A stretch of 64,000 nt of DNA, from positions 2,792,928-2,856,927 of the forward strand of contig NZ_LT607802.1 in the NCBI RefSeq assembly GCF_900090205.1. The letters are read 5' to 3'. Below are positions 44,156 to 53,436 of the stretch, in pieces (the first letter of the stretch is position 1; every line of letters starts with the position of its first letter). The notes beneath the pieces are model-generated. The model searched no databases. It was not told the origin of the DNA and saw nothing but the letters and a program-made list of their open reading frames with translations. A program made the position numbers and the translations under genes. The DNA is from Vogesella sp. LIG4. Its GTDB lineage: Bacteria; Pseudomonadota; Gammaproteobacteria; Burkholderiales; Chromobacteriaceae.

Positions 44156-44588
44156 TGGAGTCTCCTAACCTTTGAGTGGAACGTTATGGGTGAAATTCTA
44201 GCAAGTGCTTGGTTATTTGGAAAACAACTTTTTGTCGCGGTGGCTGTGAGGTCAGGTAACAGGCTGGCGGCGTGCCGGCCGGCGTGATTCAATGGCGCAC
44301 CTGCGTGGGTATAACTCAAGCGCCCGTTCAATGCCTGCCATGGCGGCAACCGGGGTGGCTTGCCCCGCAACTGGCCGGCGGTGACGTTGGCCGGCCTGGT
44401 TTTGGCGCGCCCGGTGGCGGTTTTCTGCCTGGCATCCGGTGGTTTGCCGGGCCGGCGCAGTGGCCAGAAAACATTGAACAGGCTCTAACAATAGCGGTGA
44501 ACTAAGCGAATGGCCCTGGGTCATACGTGTGCCCTGTGCTGCCGCAAGGTGGCAACAAACAAGAACAGCGGGGCGAATCAGGGAGCTA
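44156..44588. other. Divergent promoter region prpB / rpoE
   Basis: 433 bp with no gene. The left side must hold the prpB promoter (AT-rich stretch at about 44180-44245). The middle has a partial motif, GTTGGCCG followed by GCC (44385). The right side holds the sigma-E-like site described separately. Confidence 0.5.
44499..44525 (+). promoter_or_regulatory. Candidate autoregulated sigma-E promoter of rpoE
   Basis: GAACTA (44499-44504), a 16-bp spacer and TCATA (44521-44525) resemble the sigma-E consensus GAACTT-N16-TCTGA. It lies about 65 bp before the rpoE start, as expected for autoregulation in E. coli and Pseudomonas. By-eye match only. Confidence 0.5.
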
Positions 44589-45197
44589 ATGACAACGATG
44601 AGTGATCGAGAACTCGATCAGCAATTGGTGGAGCGTGCCCAGCGCGGCGAAAAGCGTGCGTTCGACTTGCTGGTCAGCAAGTATCAGCGCCGCCTGTCGC
44701 GGCTGTTGTCCCGCTTTTTGCGGGATTCGGCCGATATCGAGGACGTGACGCAGGAGGCCTTTGTAAAGGCCTACCGCGCCTTGCCATCGTTCCGCGGCGA
44801 AAGTGCGTTCTATACCTGGCTGTACCGGATCGGTATCAATACGGCCAAGAACTTTCTGACCTCTGCCGGGCGGCGTCCGGTGGTCAGTGCCGAGGTGGAA
44901 GACGAGGACGGCGAAAGCCTGGACCTCTCCGCCCAGGTGCCGGACTACCACACGCCGGAAGCGGAGATGATGAACCAGCAGATATTGGCCGCGGTCAATG
45001 CAGCCGTGGACCGTCTGCCGGAAGAATTGCGTACTGCGATCACCCTGCGCGAAATGGAGGGCCTCAGTTACGAGGAGATCGCGGTGGCAATGAATTGCCC
45101 GATCGGTACCGTGCGTTCGCGCATCTTCCGCGCACGCGAAGCGATTGCGGCAGAGTTGCGTCCGTTGCTGGATACGGCAAAAAACAAAAGATGGTGA
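44589..45197 (+). CDS. rpoE: RNA polymerase sigma factor RpoE (ECF, envelope stress)
   Basis: 202 residues. Region 2 (FDLLVSKYQRRLSRLLSRFLRD ... VTQEAFVKAYRALPSFRGESAFYTWLYRIGINTAKN) and region 4 (LPEELRTAITLREMEGLSYEEIAVAMNCPIGTVRSRIFRARE) match the RpoE/AlgU type closely. Directs transcription of periplasmic-stress genes. ATG 44589 or ATG 44598 (MSDREL) are both possible; GGGAG at 44581 suits either poorly. The downstream genes rseA, rseB and mucD confirm the identity. Confidence 0.95.
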   Translation: MTTMSDRELDQQLVERAQRGEKRAFDLLVSKYQRRLSRLLSRFLRDSADIEDVTQEAFVKAYRALPSFRGESAFYTWLYRIGINTAKNFLTSAGRRPVVSAEVEDEDGESLDLSAQVPDYHTPEAEMMNQQILAAVNAAVDRLPEELRTAITLREMEGLSYEEIAVAMNCPIGTVRSRIFRAREAIAAELRPLLDTAKNKRW

Positions 45198-45201
45198 GCA
45201 G

Positions 45202-45684
45202 ATGATGAATGAAAAACTATCCGCCCTGATGGACGGTGAGTTGGCCGACAGGGACGCCGCGCCACTCATCAGGCAACTGGCCAGCGAGAGCGAACTGCAG
45301 CAGCTGTGGCAGGAGTACCACGTGATCGGTGACGCCATGCGCAACAGTTCGCTGTTGTCGGTGGATGTGCGTCAGGCGGTCAGCCAGCGACTGGCGGACG
45401 AGCCGACGGTGTTCGCACCGCGGCCGCGCGCCAGGCTAGCGACCAGACCGGCGGCGCGCTTTGCCGTGGCCGCCTCGGTAGCGCTGGCCGGCGTGGTGGG
45501 CTGGTACAGCTGGCAGAGCCATTCGGTGGATGCCGGCCTGGTGGCGCAGGCGGTGCCTGCTGGCCAGGTGCAGGTGGCGGCCGATGGTAGCCAGCAATAC
45601 CTCGACGCCCATCAGGATGGCGCGCTGGGGGATGGCCTGACCCGTGTCGGCCTGGTTCAGCCGGCGGCAGGGGGTGGGCATTGA
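45202..45684 (+). CDS. rseA: Anti-sigma-E factor RseA (MucA-like)
   Basis: 160 residues. The N-terminal domain MMNEKLSALMDGEL ... LQQLWQEYHVIGDAMR binds sigma-E in the cytoplasm; one membrane helix (about 88-105, FAVAASVALAGVVGWYSW) and a short periplasmic tail follow. Released by DegS/RseP-type proteolysis on envelope stress. Starts 4 bp after rpoE and its stop overlaps the rseB start. Confidence 0.9.
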   Translation: MMNEKLSALMDGELADRDAAPLIRQLASESELQQLWQEYHVIGDAMRNSSLLSVDVRQAVSQRLADEPTVFAPRPRARLATRPAARFAVAASVALAGVVGWYSWQSHSVDAGLVAQAVPAGQVQVAADGSQQYLDAHQDGALGDGLTRVGLVQPAAGGGH

Positions 45685-46628
45685 TGCGTCGGTTTGTTGT
45701 CTGTGTGTTGTTCACCGTGCCGCTGCTGGCACAGGCCGAGGATGACTGGTCGCTGCTGCGCCGTGCGGCGGTAGCCGGTCAGTCCCTGACTTTCACCGCT
45801 GCCTATTCCCACCAGCTGGGCGGGGAGCTCGAAACCTTCCGCATCTACCGCGCCAACGATGATGGCCTGCTGCGCGAGCGGCGCGAGTCGCTCGATGGCT
45901 TGCCGCGGGAAATCGTGCGCCATGGCGGCGAGCTTACCTGCTACGCGCCGGATACCAAGTCCCTGAGCGCTGCCAAGCTCAGCGCGGTCAAGCTGTTCCC
46001 GGCCATCCTGCCGGATGCGCAGACCGACCTGGCTGCGGCCTACAGCATCAGCCGTGGCGGCAGCGACCGGGTGGCGCAGCGCGACTGCCAGTGGCTGCAG
46101 CTCAAGCCGCGCGAGAGCAATACCCGCTACACCCAGAAGCTGTGCGTCGATACCGTATCCGGCTTGCCGCTGAAAGCAGTGACCATGGGCGTGCGTGGCG
46201 AGGTGATCGAGCAGTTTGCGTTTACCGAGCTGGATCTCACCGGCGAGCGCGACAAGACCCTGCTCAAGCCTCGCTACAAGCAGGCGCTGCCGCTGGGCAG
46301 AGGTATTGCTACCCAGCCTTCGGCGGTGCCGCCGCTGGAGGTGAAGGGCATGCCGGCGGGCTTTCACCTGCTGCGCTACATGAGCCGGCCGCTGCCGGGG
46401 CATGAACAGGCAGTGCAGCACTATGTGTATACCGACGGGTTCGCCAAGCTGTCGCTGTTCGTGGAAGAAGCGGGCAACGATACCGCGACCCATCCGGTGG
46501 TGATCGCGCCCAACGGCATCGGCGTTGCCTCGCGCCGGCTGGGTGAGCAACTGGTGACGGTGGTGGGCGATCTGCCCGAGGCCGGCCTGCAGTCCGTGCT
46601 CAAGAACATCCGCCTGGTTCCAAAATAA
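45684..46628 (+). CDS. rseB: Sigma-E regulatory protein RseB (MucB-like)
   Basis: 314 residues with signal peptide (MRRFVVCVLFTVPLLAQA, cleavage before ED). The LolA-like N-terminal domain (WSLLRRAAVAGQSLTFTAAYSHQ ... ETFRIYRANDDGLLRERRESLDG) and the smaller C-terminal domain (GFHLLRYMSRPL ... VQHYVYTDGFAKLSLFVEE) are typical. It guards the RseA periplasmic tail and senses mislocalised lipids. The start overlaps the rseA stop (TGATG). Confidence 0.93.
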   Translation: MRRFVVCVLFTVPLLAQAEDDWSLLRRAAVAGQSLTFTAAYSHQLGGELETFRIYRANDDGLLRERRESLDGLPREIVRHGGELTCYAPDTKSLSAAKLSAVKLFPAILPDAQTDLAAAYSISRGGSDRVAQRDCQWLQLKPRESNTRYTQKLCVDTVSGLPLKAVTMGVRGEVIEQFAFTELDLTGERDKTLLKPRYKQALPLGRGIATQPSAVPPLEVKGMPAGFHLLRYMSRPLPGHEQAVQHYVYTDGFAKLSLFVEEAGNDTATHPVVIAPNGIGVASRRLGEQLVTVVGDLPEAGLQSVLKNIRLVPK

Positions 46629-46745
46629 ACAGCGAAGCCAAAGCCGGTACGCCACAGTTGGCGCCCGGCTTTGCCGGCTGGTGCCAGGGTCGCATGTCGC
46701 CAGTCGCACCGCCTACCCACCATTTTCCATGGAGATTGTCACAAC

Positions 46746-48164
46746 ATGCCGATCAAGAAGCTGATTGCCGCCGCCATGCTGACGGCCGGATTGTTGACCA
46801 GCCCGGTTGTCCTGTCTGCGCCCTTGTCCTCGCTGCCCGATTTCACCCAGCTGGTGGAAGAGCAGGGCAAGGCCGTGGTGAATATCCGTACCGTGGGTAC
46901 GGTGCGCCAGATGGTGCGCGAGTTGCCGCCGGGAATGGAAAACGACCCGTTTTCCGAGTTCTTCCGCCAGTTTGCGCCGCCGCAGCTGCGTGAGTACCGC
47001 ACTGGCGGTCTGGGCTCCGGTTTCATTCTGTCCGCCGACGGTTACGTGCTGACCAATGCGCACGTGATTGCCGATGCCGACGAGATGATCGTTACCCTGG
47101 GCGACCGCCGCGAGTTCAAGGCCAAGGTAATCGGCTCGGATGCGCGTACCGATGTGGCCTTGCTGAAGATCGACGCCAAGGGGCTGCCGTTCGTGCAGCT
47201 TGGTAAATCGGATGCGCTGAAGGTGGGCGAGTGGGTGCTGGCTATCGGTTCGCCGTTCGGTTTTGAAAACACCGTCACTTCCGGCATTGTCTCCGCCAAG
47301 GGGCGCCACCTGCCGGATGAAAGCTATGTGCCGTTCATCCAGACCGATGCGGCAGTGAACCCGGGCAACTCCGGCGGCCCGCTGTTCAATATGAAGGGTG
47401 AAGTAGTCGGCATCAATTCGCAGATCTACAGCCGCTCGGGCGGCTTCATGGGCATCTCCTTTGCCATTCCCATCGATGTGGCGATGACGGTGGTGGATCA
47501 GCTCAAGCAGGGCGGTAAAGTCAGCCGTAGCCGCATCGGCGTTGGCATCCAGCCGCTGAACAAGGAACTGGCTTCCTCCTTCGGCCTGCAGGATGCCAAG
47601 GGCACGCTGATCAGCAACGTGGAAAAAGGCGGCCCGGCCGACAAGGCGGGCATCAAGTCCGGTGATGTGGTGCTGCGCCTGAACGGCGAGCTGCTGGACA
47701 GCAGCGACGATCTGCCGCGCATGCTGGGCAGCATCCGCCCCGGCAGCAAGGTGGACATGGAGCTGTGGCGCAACCGCAAGCTGCTCAAGCTGTCGGTGGT
47801 GACCGCCGAGCTGCAGGACGAAGACCCGCGCACCGCCGAACGTGCCTACCGCGGCAAACCGCAGGGCGAGGAGAGCGTGGGCAACCGCAGCGGCCTGTCG
47901 GTGCAGGCGCTGCCTGCAGCGCAGCTGCAGAAGCTGGGCGTGAAGTTCGGCCTGCTGGTGCGTGGCGTGCAGGGGCCGGCTGCCGATGCCGGGATGCAGG
48001 CGGGCGATGTGATCGTGGGTGTGTCCGGCGAGGATCTCGCCAGTGTGGGGCAGCTGCAGCAGGCGATCAATGCGGTGCCGGCTGGTGGCAGCGTGGCGCT
48101 GCGCGTGTTACGCCAGGGCGAGCCGCTGTTCATTGCCCTGAAACCGGAAAAGGCCAAGCCCTGA
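46746..48164 (+). CDS. mucD: Periplasmic serine protease DegP/MucD
   Basis: 472 residues: signal peptide (1 to about 25), trypsin-like domain with triad His106 (TNAHV), Asp136 (ARTDVAL) and Ser209 (GNSGG), then two PDZ domains (about 275-365 and 385-470). Degrades or refolds misfolded envelope proteins. Placed after rpoE-rseA-rseB, the arrangement of the algU-mucABCD cluster of Pseudomonas, minus rseC/mucC. GGAG lies upstream of ATG 46746. Stop overlaps the next start. Confidence 0.93.
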   Translation: MPIKKLIAAAMLTAGLLTSPVVLSAPLSSLPDFTQLVEEQGKAVVNIRTVGTVRQMVRELPPGMENDPFSEFFRQFAPPQLREYRTGGLGSGFILSADGYVLTNAHVIADADEMIVTLGDRREFKAKVIGSDARTDVALLKIDAKGLPFVQLGKSDALKVGEWVLAIGSPFGFENTVTSGIVSAKGRHLPDESYVPFIQTDAAVNPGNSGGPLFNMKGEVVGINSQIYSRSGGFMGISFAIPIDVAMTVVDQLKQGGKVSRSRIGVGIQPLNKELASSFGLQDAKGTLISNVEKGGPADKAGIKSGDVVLRLNGELLDSSDDLPRMLGSIRPGSKVDMELWRNRKLLKLSVVTAELQDEDPRTAERAYRGKPQGEESVGNRSGLSVQALPAAQLQKLGVKFGLLVRGVQGPAADAGMQAGDVIVGVSGEDLASVGQLQQAINAVPAGGSVALRVLRQGEPLFIALKPEKAKP

Positions 48165-48439
48165 TGCAACTGACCCTGTATTTTCGCGAGTATTGCAGCC
48201 TGTGCCACGACATGCTGGCACGACTGCGCCCCTGGCAGCAGCAGTACGGCTTTGCCATCGACGTGGTGGACGTGGATGCCGACCCGGTGCTGGAGGAACG
48301 CTTCAACGAACTGGTGCCGGTGCTGATGCACGGCGAGCAGGAAATCTGCCACTGGCACCTGGACGAAGCAAGGTTGGCCGCATACCTGACAACACCGCAG
48401 CCGGAACACTTGGCTGCACAGGGCGGCGAAATCGGCTAG
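48164..48439 (+). CDS. Glutaredoxin-like thiol protein (DUF836 type)
   Basis: 91 residues, thioredoxin fold. [21 protein letters not shown] places a CxxC redox pair at Cys11/Cys14; [28 protein letters not shown] is the conserved remainder with cis-Pro. Common between mucD and lepA in Betaproteobacteria. The start overlaps the mucD stop (TGATG). The dispersed motif at 48373 encodes RLAAY near its end. Confidence 0.85.
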   Translation: MQLTLYFREYCSLCHDMLARLRPWQQQYGFAIDVVDVDADPVLEERFNELVPVLMHGEQEICHWHLDEARLAAYLTTPQPEHLAAQGGEIG

Positions 48440-48487
48440 AATCCGCGCCAGTGTTTATAAAGGGCATTTGTGTGCCCGGCGATTGTT

Positions 48488-48597
48488 GACAAAGCCCTTG
48501 CGCACTGCGGAAGGGCTTTGTGATGCAAACAGGAAGGCTGCGGGGGCAATAACCTGGCAGAAGCGGCCCGGCTTGCCGGGTTCGATAGAACTTGAAC
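48488..48597 (+). repeat. Interspersed element of about 110 bp, copy B
   Basis: Related to copy A at 12659-12766: a leading hairpin AAAGCCCTTGCG / CGGAAGGGCTTT (near-perfect), then AAACAGGAAGGCTG, then a GCGGCCCGGC/GCCGGGT hairpin. Here it lies in the roughly 215-bp leader between the glutaredoxin-like gene and lepA, flanked by two short hairpins of similar sequence (GGGCA...TGCCC at 48462 and GGGCAC...GTGCCC at 48618). Confidence 0.75.
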
Positions 48598-48653
48598 CAG
48601 GCACTTTGCAGCCTGAGGGCACTTTGTGTGCCCTTAATTTTTGCTGGATTCCG

Positions 48654-50447
48654 ATGAAACATATCCGAAATTTCTCGATTATTGCCCATATCGACCATGG
48701 CAAATCGACGCTGGCCGACCGCTTCATCCAGTTTTGCGGTGGCCTGGAACAACGTGAAATGAGTGCTCAGGTGCTCGACTCGATGGATATCGAGAAAGAG
48801 CGCGGCATCACCATCAAGGCGCAGACCGCGGCGCTGCAATACAAGGCGCGCGACGGCCAGGTGTACAACCTGAACCTGATCGACACCCCGGGTCACGTGG
48901 ACTTCTCCTACGAAGTGTCGCGTTCGCTGTCCGCCTGCGAAGGCGCGCTCTTGGTGGTGGATGCCTCGCAGGGCGTGGAAGCGCAGACCGTAGCCAACTG
49001 CTACACCGCCATCGAGCTGGGTGTGGAAGTGGTGCCGGTACTGAACAAGATCGACCTGCCGGCGGCCGACCCGGAGCGCGTGAGCCAGGAGATCGAGGAC
49101 ATCATCGGCATCGAGGCCATCGATGCGGTGCGTGCTTCCGCCAAGTCCGGCATCGGCATCGAGGACATCCTCGAAACCGTGGTCAGCAAGATTCCGCCGC
49201 CGGAAGGCAACCCGGATGGCCCGCTGAAGGCGCTGATCATCGACTCCTGGTTCGACAACTACGTCGGCGTGGTGATGCTGGTGCGCGTGATCGATGGCCA
49301 GCTCAAGCCCAAGGACAAGATCAAGTTCATGGCCACCCAGGCCGAGCACCTGTGCGAACAGGTGGGCGTGTTCACGCCGAAATCGGAACAGCGCGAGGCG
49401 CTGAGTGCCGGTGAAGTGGGCTTCGTGATCGCCGGTATCAAGGAACTGAAATCTGCCAAGGTGGGCGACACCATCACCCTGATGAACAACCCGGCCGCCG
49501 AGCCGCTGCCTGGCTTCAAGGAAGTGCAGTCGCAGGTGTTCGCCGGCCTGTACCCGGTGGAAAGCCACGATTACGAATCGCTGCGTGACGCGCTGGAAAA
49601 ACTGCAGCTGAACGATGCTTCGCTGAAATACGAGCCGGAAGTGTCGCAGGCGCTGGGTTTTGGCTTCCGTTGCGGCTTCCTCGGTCTGTTGCATCTGGAA
49701 ATCGTGCAGGAACGTCTCGAGCGCGAGTTCGACATGGACCTCATTACCACCGCGCCAACCGTGATCTACGAAGTGGTGATGAAGGACGGTACGATCAGTG
49801 AAGTGTCCAACCCGTCCAAGATGCCGGAAGCGGGTAAGTACGATGAGCTGCGCGAGCCCATCATTACCGCCACCATCCTGGTGCCGCAGGACTACGTCGG
49901 CTCGGTGATGACCCTGTGCAACCAGAAGCGTGGCGTACAGCGCAATATGCAGTACATGGGCCGCCAAGTAATGCTGAAGTACGACCTGCCGATGAACGAA
50001 GTGGTGATGGACTTCTTTGACAAGCTCAAGTCCACCAGCCGTGGTTATGCCTCGCTGGACTACGAGTTCAAGGAGTTCCAGGCGGCTGATCTGGTGAAGC
50101 TGGATGTGCTGGTCAATGGCGAAAAGGTGGATGCCCTGAGCCTGATCGTGCATCGTGCCACCAGCGTGTATCGTGGCCGCGAGCTGGTAGCCAAGATGCG
50201 TGAGCTGATTCCGCGCCAGATGTTCGATATCGCGGTGCAGGCAGCCATCGGCAGCCATATTATTTCGCGCGAAACGGTCAAGGCGCTGCGCAAGAACGTA
50301 CTGGCCAAGTGTTACGGCGGTGACATCACCCGTAAGAAAAAACTGCTGGAAAAGCAGAAGGCCGGTAAGAAGCGCATGAAGCAGGTGGGCAACGTGGAAA
50401 TCCCGCAGGAGGCTTTCCTGGCAATTCTGCAGGTAGGGGACAAGTAA
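48654..50447 (+). CDS. lepA: Elongation factor 4 (LepA)
   Basis: 597 residues, the standard length. The GTPase motifs [17 protein letters not shown] and NKIDL and the C-terminal LepA-specific domain ([33 protein letters not shown]) are intact. Ribosome-associated GTPase acting in initiation or back-translocation. ATG 48654 fits the [17 protein letters not shown] start. First gene of a long operon; lepB starts at the next base after its stop. Confidence 0.98.
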   Translation: MKHIRNFSIIAHIDHGKSTLADRFIQFCGGLEQREMSAQVLDSMDIEKERGITIKAQTAALQYKARDGQVYNLNLIDTPGHVDFSYEVSRSLSACEGALLVVDASQGVEAQTVANCYTAIELGVEVVPVLNKIDLPAADPERVSQEIEDIIGIEAIDAVRASAKSGIGIEDILETVVSKIPPPEGNPDGPLKALIIDSWFDNYVGVVMLVRVIDGQLKPKDKIKFMATQAEHLCEQVGVFTPKSEQREALSAGEVGFVIAGIKELKSAKVGDTITLMNNPAAEPLPGFKEVQSQVFAGLYPVESHDYESLRDALEKLQLNDASLKYEPEVSQALGFGFRCGFLGLLHLEIVQERLEREFDMDLITTAPTVIYEVVMKDGTISEVSNPSKMPEAGKYDELREPIITATILVPQDYVGSVMTLCNQKRGVQRNMQYMGRQVMLKYDLPMNEVVMDFFDKLKSTSRGYASLDYEFKEFQAADLVKLDVLVNGEKVDALSLIVHRATSVYRGRELVAKMRELIPRQMFDIAVQAAIGSHIISRETVKALRKNVLAKCYGGDITRKKKLLEKQKAGKKRMKQVGNVEIPQEAFLAILQVGDK

Positions 50448-51410
50448 ATGGGTACGAACCTGGTGTGGGTATGGCTGGTGCTGGCCGTTGTCGGCGTACT
50501 GCTGATCGTGTTTGCGGCCAAGAACGAAGACGGCTCGCCGGCTGCCTCGGTGGAGTGGGGCTATCTGGCCCTGCTGGGTGGCGTGTTCGGCCTGCTGTCG
50601 GATTACATGAGCTTTGGCGCGGTGATGCTGATCATCGTGCTGGTGACCGGTGTGATCTGGGCGCTGGACAAGTGGCTGCTGGCCAGAAAACGTGCACCGG
50701 GCGAGCGTGCTCCGCACTACATCGACTTCCCGCGCGGGTTCTTCCCCATCATCGCCGTGGTGTTCCTGCTGCGCTCCTTCGTGGCCGAGCCGTTCCAGAT
50801 TCCGTCCAGCTCCATGCGGCCGGGCCTGGTGGTGGGCGATTTCATCCTGGTGAACAAGTTCAACTACGGTCTGCGCGTGCCGGTGGGTAACCAGGTGATG
50901 CTGCCGATGGGCAAGGTGCAAAGCGGCGACGTGGTGGTGTTCAACTACCCGGAGAACGAGCGCATCAACTTCATCAAGCGCGTCATCGGCACGCCGGGTG
51001 ACGTGGTGGTGTACCGCGACAAGCAGCTGAGCCTTAACGGCAAACCGGTAGCCCACGTGGCCGCCGGTGAAGTGGAATATCTGGAAAAAGGGCTGGCGAT
51101 GATTCGCGCCCAGCAGTTTACCGAGCAGATCAGCGGTAAATCCTTCCACACCCTGGTGGAGCCGGACAAGCCGGTGTATTTCCCCAATGGTGTGCGCCCG
51201 TTCCCGGGGCATGAAAACTGCGAGTACCGCGATGACGGTTTTACTTGCAAAGTACCGCAAGGTCAGTATTTCATGATGGGTGACAATCGTGACAACAGCG
51301 AGGACAGCCGTTACTGGGGCTTTGTCGAAGACCGTCTGCTGGTAGGCAAGGCCTTCCTGATCTGGATGAACTTCGGCGACCTGTCGCGTATTGGCACCCG
51401 TATTCACTGA
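50448..51410 (+). CDS. lepB: Signal peptidase I
   Basis: 320 residues. Two N-terminal membrane helices (about 4-23, 55-75) and a third hydrophobic stretch before the catalytic domain (about 97-112). Catalytic Ser122 in IPSSSMRPGL, Lys177 in NFIKRVIG, and GDNRDNSEDSRYWG are conserved. Cleaves Sec and Tat signal peptides on the periplasmic face. Directly abuts lepA. Confidence 0.97.
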   Translation: MGTNLVWVWLVLAVVGVLLIVFAAKNEDGSPAASVEWGYLALLGGVFGLLSDYMSFGAVMLIIVLVTGVIWALDKWLLARKRAPGERAPHYIDFPRGFFPIIAVVFLLRSFVAEPFQIPSSSMRPGLVVGDFILVNKFNYGLRVPVGNQVMLPMGKVQSGDVVVFNYPENERINFIKRVIGTPGDVVVYRDKQLSLNGKPVAHVAAGEVEYLEKGLAMIRAQQFTEQISGKSFHTLVEPDKPVYFPNGVRPFPGHENCEYRDDGFTCKVPQGQYFMMGDNRDNSEDSRYWGFVEDRLLVGKAFLIWMNFGDLSRIGTRIH

Positions 51411-51430
51411 GTAATCGGAAAGGGCTGGAG

Positions 51431-51805
51431 ATGAAGCGTTCGCAGGGCGGTTTTTCCTTCCTGGTGGTGCTGGCATTCGCCATGGTGGCAGCAGTGGTGC
51501 TGTTCGGTGTGTTGAAGGTGCTGCCGGTATACACCGAGTACGGCACCATCAAGCGTACGGTTGACGAAATTTCTGTCGACCAGGAGCAGACGGAACCCGA
51601 CGTGCGTCGCGCATTCGAGAACCATGCCACTGTGCAGGATATCAAGGCGGTGAAGACGCGTGATCTGCTGGTAACCAGCTCCGGCGGCAAGCTGGGGGTT
51701 GGGGTACGTTACGATACCGACGTGCCTATCGTGAAAGACATCAAGCTGGTATTCCACTTCGAGTATCAGGCAGGCTCTGTACCGGTACTGGACCAAACCA
51801 AATAA
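51431..51805 (+). CDS. DUF4845 membrane protein
   Basis: 124 residues with one N-terminal helix (about 8-30, GGFSFLVVLAFAMVAAVVLFGVLKVLPVY), type-IV-pilin-like in look, and a small periplasmic domain. This DUF4845 protein sits between lepB and rnc in many Beta- and Gammaproteobacteria. Function unknown. GGAG at about 51427 precedes ATG. Confidence 0.88.
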   Translation: MKRSQGGFSFLVVLAFAMVAAVVLFGVLKVLPVYTEYGTIKRTVDEISVDQEQTEPDVRRAFENHATVQDIKAVKTRDLLVTSSGGKLGVGVRYDTDVPIVKDIKLVFHFEYQAGSVPVLDQTK

Positions 51806-51808
51806 ACC

Positions 51809-52522
51809 GTGAATCAACAAGACAACCGCTTCCGGCGCCTGAGTACGGCGCTGGATTATTTTTTTGAGAAGCAGGAGCTGCTGAAGCAGGCGCTGACCCA
51901 TCGCAGTTTCGGCATGCCCAACAATGAACGCTTCGAGTTCATTGGTGACAGCATTCTCAACTACACCGTGGCGCGCATGCTGTTCGATCAGTTTCCCAAG
52001 CTGAGCGAAGGCGAGCTGTCGCGCTTGCGTGCCAACCTGGTCAACCAGAACACCCTGGCCGAGATCGCGCAGGAGCTGAAGCTGGGCGACTACCTGTACC
52101 TGGGCGAGGGCGAGCTGAAAAGCGGCGGCTACAACCGGCCGTCCATCCTGGCCGATGCAGTGGAGGCCACCTTTGCCGCCATCAGCTTCGACCGCGATTT
52201 CCAGGCCGCCGAGCAGGTGGTGCGCCGGCTGTATGCTGGCCGCGTTGCCGGCATCGACCCCACCCGTCATGCCAAGGACGCCAAGACCCGGCTGCAGGAG
52301 GCATTGCAGGCGCGGCGTCTGCCGCTGCCGCGCTACACCATCCTGGCGCAGAACGGCGAAGCGCACGAGCAGTCGTTCCGCGTGCAGTGCGACCTGGGCG
52401 AACTGGCCATCATCACCACCGGCGAGGGCAGCAGCCGTCGCGGTGCCGAGCAGCAGGCCGCCGATGTGGCGCTGCAGCTGCTGGAGCAACATTTTGCCGC
52501 AGGCAAGAAAAAGACATCATGA
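51809..52522 (+). CDS. rnc: Ribonuclease III
   Basis: 237 residues: RNase III domain with signature NERFEFIGDSILNY and catalytic acidic residues in DAVEATFAA, then a C-terminal double-stranded RNA-binding domain (DAKTRLQEALQARRLPLPRYTI ... GAEQQAA). Starts with GTG 51809, three bp after the previous stop. Matures rRNA and cuts structured mRNAs. Its stop overlaps era (ATGA). Confidence 0.97.
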   Translation: MNQQDNRFRRLSTALDYFFEKQELLKQALTHRSFGMPNNERFEFIGDSILNYTVARMLFDQFPKLSEGELSRLRANLVNQNTLAEIAQELKLGDYLYLGEGELKSGGYNRPSILADAVEATFAAISFDRDFQAAEQVVRRLYAGRVAGIDPTRHAKDAKTRLQEALQARRLPLPRYTILAQNGEAHEQSFRVQCDLGELAIITTGEGSSRRGAEQQAADVALQLLEQHFAAGKKKTS

Positions 52523-53409
52523 GTGACATCCCGTACCGTTGTGGCTTCGTCGCCATCGTTGGCCGCCCCAACGTCGGCAAATCCACGCTGATGAACCATC
52601 TCATCGGCCAGAAGATCAGCATCACCTCCAAGAAGGCGCAAACCACGCGCCACCGCGTCAACGGCATCTACACCGAGCCTGCTGCGCAGTTCGTGTTTGT
52701 CGATACCCCCGGCTTCCAGACCTACCACAAGGGCGCGCTGAACGAGACGCTGAACAACAGCGTCAAGGATTCGCTGGCCAACGTGGACTGCGTGCTGTTC
52801 GTGCTGGAAGCGATGCGCCTGTCCGCGGCCGACCGCGAAGTGATCGCACTGCTGCCGAAGAAAACCCCGGTGATCCTGGTGCTGAACAAGCTGGACAAGG
52901 CCAAGGATCGCCTGGCGCTGTCCGCCTTCATCGAGGAGGCCCAGGCCGAGTTCCCGTTCGCCGATGTCGAGGTAGTCAGCGCCAAGCACGGCCAGCGCCT
53001 GGGCGAACTGCTGGAAAAGGTGCGCCCGCACCTGCCGGAATCGGTGCCGCTGTACCCGGAAGACATGGTCACCGACAAAACCCAGCGCTTCCTCGCCGGC
53101 GAGATCGTGCGCGAGAAGCTGTTCCGCTACCTGGGCGAGGAACTGCCGTACGAGATGAACGTGGAAGTGGAGTCGTTCGAAGTTGACGGCAGCATGTTCC
53201 GCATCTACGTGGCGGTGCTGGTGGACAAGGAAGGGCAGAAGCCCATCGTCATCGGCCGCGGCGGCGAGAAGCTGAAGAAAATCTCCACCGAGGCACGCCT
53301 GGACATGGAGCAGCTGTTCGACTGCAAGGTGTTCCTGGAAGTGTGGGTGAAGGTGAAATCCGGTTGGGCCGACGACGTGCGCTTCCTGCGCGATTTCGGC
53401 ATCAACTGA
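52519..53409 (+). CDS. era: GTPase Era
   Basis: 296 residues: G1 GRPNVGKST, G2/G3 region ending DTPGFQ, G4 NKLDK, and a C-terminal KH domain with GRGGEKLKKI. Binds the 3' end of 16S rRNA in 30S maturation. ATG 52519 overlaps the rnc stop, the conserved rnc-era coupling. Confidence 0.97.
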   Translation: MSDIPYRCGFVAIVGRPNVGKSTLMNHLIGQKISITSKKAQTTRHRVNGIYTEPAAQFVFVDTPGFQTYHKGALNETLNNSVKDSLANVDCVLFVLEAMRLSAADREVIALLPKKTPVILVLNKLDKAKDRLALSAFIEEAQAEFPFADVEVVSAKHGQRLGELLEKVRPHLPESVPLYPEDMVTDKTQRFLAGEIVREKLFRYLGEELPYEMNVEVESFEVDGSMFRIYVAVLVDKEGQKPIVIGRGGEKLKKISTEARLDMEQLFDCKVFLEVWVKVKSGWADDVRFLRDFGIN

Positions 53410-53436
53410 GCCACAAGCCACAGCAAGGTTGGCCGC

